Shown here: piece after piece, positions 10,557-20,400 of the stretch
Position numbering within the stretch: the first letter of the stretch is position 1
How the letters are laid out: every line of letters begins with the position of its first letter
Source: Symbiodinium natans
Lineage: Eukaryota > Sar > Dinophyceae > Suessiales > Symbiodiniaceae
Assembly (NCBI GenBank): GCA_905221605.1
Contig: CAJNDS010002820.1
Span: 132,001-196,000 of the forward strand
Direction: 5' to 3'
DNA length: 64,000 nucleotides
The notes under the pieces: model-generated
What the model saw: only the letters and a program-made list of their open reading frames with translations
What the model was told of the DNA's origin: nothing
Database searches by the model: none
Made by a program: the position numbers and the translations under genes

Positions 10557-11763
10557 TTAAAGGTGCTGTGGCATGTTCCGTTTTCGGGTCGAATATTACG
10601 AAACGATTCCGGCAGCTTAATACTTTGCCGTTTTTGCCATCCAGCATTAACTGAGGACTACCTGCTTTCGGATGATCGTCCTTCAGCCAAATTTGGCCTC
10701 CTTCAAATGGTCCCAGTGCAATGACTTGGTTCCACGAATCTGTCAAATTATGGTTGTCACGATGGGGTGGAGCTTCCACGTCGTAGTTCACAGTGAATGA
10801 GCACCAACCTTTGGTTGCTCCACGCTCACGCGCGAAGCTATTTAGGCAGCGTACTAGACAAATGTGTCTATCTGTTGTTCCGGTCAATCCAGAGAAAGTA
10901 CCGTGAGCCGCTCCAAATGCGTGAATTTCTCCCCCTCCTGCTGCGCTGCGATTACTGGGACTCTTTAAAGGGGCTGATCGCAGCAGATTTAGGCAGGTTG
11001 CGATTCTGAAGTCCCCGTTCTCCAAAGCTGCTTGAGCCGCTGCTTCAGAGTCGGCGATCGAGCACTGCCCCACGGCCATAAGACCTTCTTCAGGGTCATT
11101 GTCTCTCACTGATCCCTGACTACGATCGCCCGTCTTATCTATTGGCCGTTCTTCTTCTTCGTCACTGCTCGGCGAACTGCTCGAGCTGCTCTCGTCGTCC
11201 TCTGGGATTGGAACATCCTGTGCAGGTATGTTCGAACTCGGGGCTTCTTGTTTTCGCTTCGGTGCTCTCTTCTCACTTCGTGCCCTCTTTTCTTCAGGCT
11301 CTTTAGGTCGCGCTTCTTCTGGATCCGGTTCCCTCCGGTCCACATATCCTCTCTTTGTCTTCTTCCCTTCTGTAATCTCGGAAGGCAACACCGGAATGCC
11401 ATTCACTAAGCAGTGCGCCAGAACTTCTTCTTCATTGGCTGGACGCAGTGCATGTGCTGAACATAGCACCGGCAAACCGTTGTGGATGACCCAAATCGAC
11501 TCAGAGCTTTCCTGGCCGATCACTCTTGCTGCGCTCGACCACTTTGTTCCACCAACTTGTTCATCGCGTCGGTAGACCACTAGGTCTCCGGGTCGATAAG
11601 TCTCGTGAATTGGTGCTGCGTTGCGCGTCAGCGCCTTCTGTACACGCCGCGAACAATCCAGATGCCATTGCCCGTTTCGCTGCCATTCGGGCTTGGTGTC
11701 TTTCATGAAATGTCGAACACTTATCGTGTTTCGACTCCAAGGCTCCCAGATTTGCCCACTCAT
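10522..11763 (-). pseudogene. Element A linker plus TET/JBP-like 2-oxoglutarate dioxygenase domain
   Basis: A 413-codon frame. Residues about 50-120 are the integrase C-terminal SH3-like region (YRPGDLVVYRRDEQ, ARVIGQESSESIWVIHNGLP). An acidic, Lys/Arg-rich linker follows. Residues about 290-413 read as a double-stranded beta-helix dioxygenase: FTVNYDVEAPPHRDNHN (HxD iron ligands, codons 10764-10747), ALGPFEGGQIWL, then FDPKTEHATAPL (second His, codon 10575-10573). After a one-base frameshift at about 10552-10562 the next frame gives GERWTLAFYAS, whose Arg (10550-10548) sits where the 2-oxoglutarate-binding Arg lies. HRDxHN, HATxPL and RxxLxFY match the TET subgroup of TET/JBP oxygenases, as I remember those motifs. 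If real, the activity would be oxidation of a methylpyrimidine in DNA. The frameshift kills this copy. A generic 2OG-Fe(II) oxygenase is the main alternative. Confidence 0.65.
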
Positions 11764-12440
11764 TATCGTCCGTTACAGTTCCGGGATCCCTAGGGTTTCG
11801 TCCGAATAACCATTGCGCGGGACTAAATCCTGAACTGTTTATTGACGAATTCTTGACCTGAATGGCTTCTTGAACGATAGCCATTAACTGGTCTCGACCG
11901 GCAGTCGGTATGTCATGAACGATTTTCCGAATGATGGCGTTTATAAGTCCACCATGTCTCTCCACTTTACCGATTGCCCACGGCGCCTCAGTCGCCGCGA
12001 AATTTGACTTCCACGCCTTTCTCGGTCATGTAATCAATGAAGCAGCCACGGTTATGGGTCCCCCTATCTGCCATTATGCATTTGGGCAAGCCAGCCCAGG
12101 ATAGCCATCTTTGGAACGCGTTAAGGCACATCTCCGCGGATGGGGGCCCGTGGTTTGCGGGGTTTACTTCTCGTAATACCTCGACTTGTTGGAATCCAGT
12201 TGCCATGTCAACAATGTTCAGGCACTGATAACGTGTCTTCGCAGTGTCTGTTATCTCCAGTACATCGATGCCAACGGTGTTATTGAAACGGTAATCACCG
12301 TGACCAAGTCCCACAGGGCCACAGGGTGTGGGCGAGGGCGCGGTGCTGTCTTAGTGCATGCGTCGCATTTGGCTAAAGATGCAGCCTTCACAATTCAGGA
12401 GATGCTCCTCCGGCACGCAATATGGCAACAAGCGTCTTAG
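11561..12440 (-). pseudogene. Element A integrase (broken)
   Basis: Minus-strand frames at 12440-12320, 12314-11988 and 11965-11561 together read as a retroviral-type integrase. A Cys pair, CEGCIFSQ, near 12400 looks like the end of the HHCC zinc domain. The catalytic core follows with GIDVLEI (first Asp) and VDMATGF, then MADRGTHNRG (second Asp). After a frame break comes the classic glutamate motif GKVERHGG near 11970, then FSPAQWLFGRNPRD. All three DDE residues are visible, but the segments lie in different frames, so no functional protein is expected. It is followed directly by the linker and dioxygenase-like region. Confidence 0.8.
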
Positions 12441-12600
12441 GTGTAGGATGATTCAGTTGCCTACGCAAGCGCCTTATGGCTACTCGCCTGCCGATGTTTG
12501 CTGCATATCTGAAATTACTTCACTGTTCTCCAGCTGGAAACCGACGCATTCATCACTTGCCTTAGACATAAGTGCGCTTTCTTCAGGCTTAGAGTCAGTC

Positions 12601-13323
12601 TCATATAGCGTGACATCTTGACACGTTGACGCCGAACTCATGTTCTCCACAGATTTTATCGGCTAACTTGTGCAACATGGAAGCGAAATCCTTGGTGTTT
12701 GTGTCACACATGGCCTTCAGAGTGTATCCTGAACCTTCAAACCAACTGATCAATGCTGCAATAACCAAGTTGGCCTTTGGTCCAACGCAATGGCACACGC
12801 ATCTTCCGGCATCTTGCGCACATCCACATCAAGATTCACTGTGTTATTTTACATCTGAAAAACATGAACCAAGAAGGCAAACGAAACAAACTTCCTGAAC
12901 TTGTCACCGGGACGACCGATTTCACGCTCAGTGAAGGCAAAGTCAAACGAACATGTGCTACACTACACGCCCTAACATCTGGTCTTGCTTGGACATGGCG
13001 GTCAGCACGGGCTGGAACTTGATGCAGTGCTCGCACCAAGGCATGAAAGGGATATGCGACAATGCGTGGCGACGCATTTCCTCAGGTGTCGGCTCAGAAA
13101 CAGGTGCTTGTTCGCGGGGCAATTGGACTCTTGCATCCTCGACTTGGTGTCGTTCGAGCAATCTCTGGCGGTCCATGAAGTTGTGGATGCGCTGCAAGAC
13201 GGTCGCCGTGCCTCCACTCTTGCCGATGCCCAATGCCGTGCAAGCAGCTCGCAATGTGGACAAGGTGCATCCCTCGTGAAGCTCAACCCCTTCCAGAACC
13301 ACATGTGCACGCATGGCCGGTTG
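12601..13323 (-). pseudogene. Element D (3' half): SAP-like segment, integrase zinc motif and integrase remains
   Basis: Minus-strand frames match the middle of the element C polyprotein. VVLEGVELHEGCTLSTLRAA with GIGKSGGTATVLQRI matches C's ELHLGCTLSTLRTACQVLGIGKSGG, and RRHALSHIPFMPWCEHCIKF matches RRHELSHMPYADWCPHCVRF. Further down, RHVQARPDVRACSV and then a frame with WFEGSGYTLKAMCDTNTKD look like decayed integrase core. Several stops and frame changes make it a pseudogene. It is cut at 13323 by element B and resumes at 23227; across the insertion the reading frame joins through one copy of the 5-bp target site. It ends near 12.6 kb against element A. Confidence 0.8.
13319..13323. repeat. 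Target-site duplication of element B, left copy
   Basis: GGTTG (CAACC on the minus strand), matching 23227-23231 on the other side. With one copy removed, the flanking element D frame reads continuously (EEVMQP joined to QPAMRAH, sharing QP), which confirms the insertion site. Confidence 0.85.
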
Positions 13324-13698
13324 CGTGAAAAACCGAAGGTCCCTCTGGTACCTTTTCCCTTGAAAGCACGAACCCTGACCTCTCACACAAGTGCGGACAG
13401 CTCTCTCTTTTTCACAGTCAGAGCCACTTGAGCCAAAAGTCACGAAGTGCACAAACTAAACGAATTCTCTCTTGTGAGCTTAAACTCAGCTTCAGAACGA
13501 AGTTCCTACACACTGCACACTCACTTTAAATAGCGTATTGGGCAAAAACACACTCGTATGATTTCCTTGGAAATCAACGAGGCATAAACCATCGAGGATG
13601 GGATCACACGGATTCCCAATCACTCCGAAGCAAAACAAACCTATACAAGCTGATCCAAAACATGACAAAAACATCACTGATCAGCCACAATCTTCCAC
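13324..13698 (-). repeat. Element B 3' LTR
   Basis: A 375-bp copy identical, by my reading, to 22851-23225 (offset 9527). Canonical TG...CA ends lie at 13326 and 13697. On the minus strand it carries a TATA-like CTATTTAAAG at 13533-13524 and the 12-nt spliced-leader 3' end TTTTGGCTCAAG at 13438-13427. Confidence 0.92.
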
Positions 13699-13706
13699 CC
13701 CCCGCA
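13698..13706 (-). promoter_or_regulatory. Polypurine tract of element B
   Basis: On the minus strand the bases just before the 3' LTR read ATGCGGGGGG and run straight into LTR sequence TGGAAG. A purine run abutting the 3' LTR is the usual plus-strand primer site for LTR-element reverse transcription. Confidence 0.6.
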
Positions 13707-14437
13707 TTTTGCTGAGGGTTCATGTCAAAGATCTGAAGTCCAAGCCCAGCTCGGCACTTCAACACTAAGGGGATGCCCTGGCCACATTCCCTTGGTGCGT
13801 ACTCGCCACCAAACGAAACAAACAACACACCAGTCGATCTCTGACATCAAACTTAAAACTCATGCAAGATCCCACCATCAGGCAGGTTGTCCTGGGTCCA
13901 CATCACTGGTAACCCAAGAGTTCGTTGTCCAAACACGTGAAAAACGAATTAAACTTGCATCCACCTGCACTGGGGCAGGGTTGTCTTGGAACGAATCCAA
14001 GAGTTCGTGGTGACAAACACGTGAAAACGAATTAATGCAAGCTTCAGATGTTTCCCACTCAGCACTCGACCTTGTCGTGGTACTCCTCCTCAGTCTCGCA
14101 TCTTCCAGGTCACCAAACTCACCAACTAGCATCGGCTAGCTGATCCTTCAGGAAAAAAATTGGCTTCATAGTTTCGCTTCTTCCAGCGTACCATCAGCCA
14201 AAAACGTCTTCAGAGGTGGCAATCAGACGCCTTGCAGAAGGGGCTATAGAGTCCCTCGTTGAGTTTCATCATCATTTTGCCTCCTCTTTGCAAACTTCTC
14301 ATGCACTGAAACAAGGGCTCACACTAACCAGGAAAATCGCGGGCGCTCCATGGCGGCAAAGCGGCCATGGCTTCCAAAAAAAATGGCTGCGGGTTTCACT
14401 CACCCACCCAACCACTGAGATCACTTAGCATCTCAGT

Positions 14438-17400
14438 TCATTCTTCATCCTCTTCGCCCTTCTTCTCGCCAGCTCCAGTTGACTCCATCAACTTGGCGCG
14501 GCGCTCCTTGGCGGCTTCCTTCATCTCCGCCAACTCAGCCGTCCTCGTTTCCATCATCACCTCCTGCGAAGATCGGCTAGGCTCAGCTGGCGTCTCCGCA
14601 GGCCTCTCAGTTGGCTGGTCTCCAACCTTTCTCTTCTTCTCTTCCAACATCAGCTCCAAATCGGCAACACTAAAGCTTGCCTTCACACGCTCAGCAATCT
14701 GCGCGATAGCTGCTGCATCCAACTCAGATGGTACAACTGACACAGGCGAGCGAACCGCTTCGCCTTCCAGCTTTGCTCTCTTAGCAGCTTCTTCCTCGGC
14801 AGCTGACAGGTCGGCGATGCGCTTGCGCTTTCGCTCAGCTTCCTCGAACTCTCGGTCTTGCTGTTCCGCTGCAGCCTTGAGGATCCGCTTCAGGTCCTTT
14901 TCCTCCTTCTCGAGTTTCCCAACATTCTCACCCATGATCCCAAAGGCTTGCTGCCACATGTCGGCAGGCAACGTCAAGTTGAACCTCACCACATAGTCGG
15001 TCGGCAAGTGCCACTTACACTTGCAGATCCACACAACACCGCTTCGAGTCTCACTCGCAACCACCTTCTTCCAGCTTGCCGCCCTCTGCGTGTCGGTGAT
15101 CTCCTCTTTCTTTTTCTCCAGGTCCTCCAAGAATCCTGCAACAGACTCCATCACGGATCTGTAGTGGCTGTAGGCCACAAACGACCACTTGGGGACTGGT
15201 CTCTCCCTCAGCTCCGGCTCGTGAATCCGAAGTGTATCACACGACAACATCGAAATCACTCGCACTCGCTCCACCAGTTCCTTAAACACCAAGGATCCTT
15301 CCTTTGCACTTCTCTTCCAGCGCAACACCCATGGGGGATAATACGAGCTCTCAGCTTCATCCTCCATGACCCTCTCTGCTCCCAAAATGGGTAGCATGCA
15401 CAACAGATCCACCATCCGCAAGACTCCGAGGTCCTGGTGCTCACCCAGAAGCAAAACAGGGACTATCCCTTTTCTCTTCAAGTACCTCACGAAGCTCAAC
15501 ATCGCCAGGCCACACGTTCCCGGCGGTACTTCCATGTACAGTCCTCCTTCATTCACTGCCATCTCCCAGATGATGGCCTTGCCACCAATCTGTCCACGGA
15601 CATCCAAGATTCCGAAGATCTTCGTGGGTTTCTCCTGTAGCTCACACACCTCCTGGATGGGCTTCACTAGCTTCTCGTATGAGCTCTGATAGCGCAACAT
15701 ATCCTTGTCGGATAGCGTGCCTACCACGTCCTTGAGCTCTAGCTCATCCACTGGAGTTCCGCGCCGGCAGATACTCCATGACACATCACCGAACCACTTC
15801 GGCGGCTCTGGATCCGCCAGCTCCGGAAACACGTCGACCATCCGTTCAATCACCTTCGGCATGGCCTTGGGTTTCGGTGCAGCTTGGCCTGAGCCTCGGC
15901 TTTCACCTTTATCACCCCTTTTTCCAGCAGCTCGGCGCTCCTTCTCTGCCTCTCGGAGATGGAATGCATGGCTTGCATCCGTGCCAGAGACTGTCACAGT
16001 CTGTTTGCACTTTTCGCACTTGGGCTTGCCACTTTCATCCCAGCTCAACCCGGCAGCATGCTCGGATCTGAACAACCATTTGCAAACCTTACACCAAAAG
16101 GGGCTTTTCATCTCAGCACCCTGCTCACCCTTCCTGCTGTCTTCAGCTGCCATTTTCCTGTCCTTCACCAAAGGTACAGGCTCCAGGCTAGGGCTAGCTT
16201 CCGTGGTGCTTGAACCAAAGCTTTTGCGGTTGGACCATAAATCCATTTCTTGAACCTCAGGGGAAGAGTCTTCACGAAGGGTTTCGGGACTTCTAAGTTG
16301 GAAATTTTCAAAAACTTCGCCACACTTTTTCACACTTTTCAACGATCCAACTTGCTCCACACTGCATCCAGTTGCCTCGGCAAACTGGCATCCCTGAACT
16401 CCAACCCTTGGTCGGATTCCACAGATCCTCCACACCTGCTGCACATCTTCACCAGGGTATATACCCATAGCTTGCTGGTGCTGACAGAATGTCACTTGAC
16501 TCAAGCACTTTGTAAGAACGTCAGCGATCATTCCCGCTGTCGGGCACCAAATGACCTTCAAGGTCTGAGCTTCCTGTATCCGCTCCTGAAGATAGCAGAC
16601 AGCGATGTCTAAGTGGCGAACTCGCCTACTCAACCCACGGTTTAGCAAAACCGCTCTCGCTGAGGAACTGTCAGTGTGCAATCGGATCGTGACATCTGAC
16701 TCGGCCAACTGACCGATCAAAGTCGCAAGTCCCTCACTCTCCTGTACCGCAGTCAAGATGGCTCTCAACTCGGCTTCACAAGAACTCAGCGACACACACC
16801 CTTGAACTCGAGAGATTCCCTTGATCAGGCATCCTCTATAAAAGATGGCTATGCCCGACACAGATCTTCGTCCTAACGACGCTTGGGGTGCCCAACTGGC
16901 ATCCGCATACACTTCCAGCTGCGCCGGCCCACTGTCCGGTACATTCCCATCAGGGCCAAAGTACTGCCATGCATGGTATTGTCCCTTTAGGAACCTAATC
17001 ACTTGTCGCAATGCTTGCTCAAAGCATGCTGTTGGCTTGGACTGTCCTTGCGAAAGAATGGACATCCACCTACTCAGGTCAGGTCTCGACTGACCCCACC
17101 ATGCAATCCGGCCAAGTACTGCTCTGTACCTCGCAGCTGCAGTGTCACTCAACTCAGGATCCGAACCACTTGCTCTGCCCTTCTCGACCGTTTTCACGAT
17201 GTCCGGAGGAGCAGTAACCACCTTCAGGTCCTTACAGAACTCTGTCTCGAACAGGGCATCTAAGTATGCCGGGGGCACTCGCATCCTGAGATGACTCCCT
17301 TGTCTCTCAATCTCTCGCCCCAAAAAGGTGATCTTTCCACCAGTGGAAGTGATTCGACCCGTTTCCTTGATCTTCAACTCTCCGTTCAGGGTGTCGGTCA

Positions 17401-20400
17401 CCAACCGAATGGCATCTCTAGTGCCACACAGAATCAAATCGTCCACATAGCACAACATGAGGAATCTTTTCCCTCTCACAGTGCCCTCGAAGACGGAAGG
17501 TTCCGTTGGGCATTGCTTCAACCCAACTTTCTTCACAACTGTCGCCAGCTTCAAGTTCCAAGCTTTGGCGGCAACTCTCAAACCATTCATGGCTTGATCC
17601 AGAATCATAAACACCGGGACATAATAGTCCTTGCAGGCGGAAACATCCTTGGGCAATTGGATAATCGCCTTCGATCCTTTCGGAAGGGGGGAATGCAAGA
17701 ATGCAGTGCTAACATCCAAAGTTGCGATATCCATAGCATCTACCGAAGCAATGGCCAAAAGCGTCCGTAACGCTTCTAAAGAAGGAGTCGTAGCACTCAG
17801 TCCTAAAGATGATGCTGTGCTCCCCTTTGCGATGTCTTGCACCACACACCGAGCTCTCACAGCTTCCTTGCCATTCACCACCTTTGGGCCTATGACCCAT
17901 CGGGTTGGGATGATCTTTATCCCATGCTGACGAGCAAACTTCTGAGCCTCGTCTGCTCCAACCACTCTCCCTGCTTTGTGAGCAGTCATACTCTGCAGCT
18001 CAGTTCGCCGGCCTTCCACTGTTTTATCCACATCTAATGGACATCCATCTATCTCAGACAGAACACTCGTGGGTCTTGCCAGCCAAACTTGGGATCCACA
18101 CACCTTCATGGACTCCGGGAAAGTGCTATTCTTGTTGAGCAGAATCGAATTGGTCACATGTACCAACTTCGGACTCTCGTCACTGCTTACCATTTTAATA
18201 GGACCTTGAGGCACATCGAGTCTTGGGTCTAAATAAATACGATTGATCAGCCGGGGAACTCGATTGGACTCATCTGGAACTGAGTTCACATCTGAAGTTA
18301 AACTCTCTAAACGCCGGGGAACTCGACTGGACTCATTTGGAACTGAATCCACATCCATTTGAGGTTTTTCTTCCTCCATTGGGATCGCTTCATCCTCAGC
18401 GGGAGTTTCTCCTTCGAAGTATCCAGGTTCCATTGCCTCATCTGGAATCCCTTGGTAAGGCAAACTTGGATCCTCAAAATCCTCCATGTCAACATCCACA
18501 ACTTCTGTCGCAGGTGTTGGGACGCTTTGCCTCTCCTCCAACTTGGGATCTGGTCGACTCTCATAGGTGATCTTCGGGCGTTTCAGGAGTGAAGGCTCAC
18601 TTCCAGACTCCATCACCCCCGCATCCTTTGAGCTTCTCTGGTCCATTTTTGGAGTTTCCTCTGTTGGTTCTTTCGATTCCAACCGTTGTCGTTGAGCTTT
18701 CAACCAATCATCATACCGTTTTCGGCATTCAGCATTGTGGTTGGCTTTTCCTCTTTTTGGACCACACGCAGGACAGTTCGCTGTGCCACCATGTTCCTTC
18801 ACCCATGCAGCTGGAGGTCCAACTTTGCTCATGTCTGTGGTCGGTCCATCAGACACTCGGCCCTCAAAGGCCTTGTCCGCTTCACCTTCAATCCGATCGG
18901 GCACACCATCCTCTTTCTCCTTCAGAATCGGGGGAGCCAATGTATCCGATGGATCATGCTCCTTGAGCAAATGTTGACAATGCTCCAACCCAATCTTCAA
19001 CGGAACGATGTGCTTGATGGACTTTGCTCGAAAGTGTTTTGGACAACCATCCACCATGGCACTCACAACATGAGTCAAGCCACCAACTTCAGGGTACACA
19101 TAGGCTGCTTCCACAAACCGGGAGAGCGCCGTGGTTTTCATCGAATCCGGTAGCTCAGCCAGAACTGTAGCACCTATCAACGACGATCCACACTCATGGA
19201 GGGATCTCTGTAGTACCAACTCCTGGGGTGATTTCTTCCCATCAAAGGCAGCTGCATGGTGATTGTGCATTGCAGCACAGTAAATCAGACCAAACTCAAA
19301 CGCTCGAGGACTTCTCTTCAAGTCAAAGCCCTGCGCTCGTAGATCCAACCTCACCGTGCTGAACAACTCCTTGAGTGTTCTCACTGCCCTTTCCACACCA
19401 CCAACCGCTTCATGTCCCTGCGGAGGTGCTCTTTGGGTCACAATCCTAATCCCCAGATTGGCTCTCTTGATGAGGGCGCTCACCGCTGTCTCGCTGTCTG
19501 TCCTCAACAGTACAGCAGACCCTGCAATGTCCAGTCCGAAAGCATTCATCCAATAACGAATCCAGCTGGAGGTATTGTCAGCATTGGTCCCTACCAACAG
19601 ACATCCAATCATTCTGGTTGACATTTCAGTCATGACCAGTACTTTCATGTTGGGAGCCGTCGGCTGGTCTTTCGCAAAAGTACCAGTTACCAGGTTGATG
19701 AAGCAGAAATCTGCTTGCAACGCCACGGGTCGGTCTTGAGCATCCTTGGTCCGACGATGCTGGGTTGTTCCTCTTGTCATCCGACAATGAGGACATTCGG
19801 ACGAAAAAGGAATGTGGCCTCGCATCCGATGCAGCTCCATTTCTTCTTGCTTTTTCTTGGTCATTGACTGCACTGACTGCATCTGATCAACCTCCATCGG
19901 TCGTTGGCCATCATCCACATCCATGGGTCGAACCTCAGTTCTTCCAAAGGTTACTTTCTTTCGCTTTCCAGCATCACCTTGCAGGTAGATCCAAGGACAT
20001 CCAGCCCAGGATACTCCATATCCCATGACTCCTTTCTTCTCGTGTCGCAGCGAAATCTCTCTTCGAGTGAACTTCACTTCCCAACCAGTATTCACCATCT
20101 GCTCGGTGCTCAAGATGTTGTGAGCCACATCTGCTACAACTCCAGTCACACACACCGATGTCAAACCAAGATACTGCTTTCCTTCATACATAGGCAGCAA
20201 GGCTCGGATGCGAACTCGCTCGAAGACATTCACCGGGGTATCGTTGGCTGCTGAGTACCTCTCATTAGGTCCCAACGCCTTCCGATCCAAGATCTGGAAC
20301 TCATCCAAGTATCTTTTCGCAATCACAGTCACCGATGCTCCTGAGTCAATCAACCACCATTTGCTTGCATCATCCTTTTCCATGCTTTTGACTTGATTCA

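Larger units (their letters stand above)
8532..12440 (-). mobile_element. Element A: decayed Ty1/copia pol with an embedded dioxygenase-like domain
   Basis: Reading the minus strand from high to low coordinates, the order is integrase, integrase-linker, TET/JBP-like dioxygenase, reverse transcriptase, RNase H. Integrase before RT is the Ty1/copia order. At least four frameshifts break the pol frame, so the copy is dead. No gag or protease and no LTRs were found. Its upstream end meets a fragment of another Copia (element D) at about 12.6 kb, so the 5' part seems lost. Components are listed separately. Confidence 0.85.

Noticed and set aside
13492-13677. 61-codon frame found twice (also at 23019-23204), looking like a duplicated small gene
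   Set aside because: It lies entirely inside the LTRs of element B; duplication reflects the LTR pair, not a gene family.
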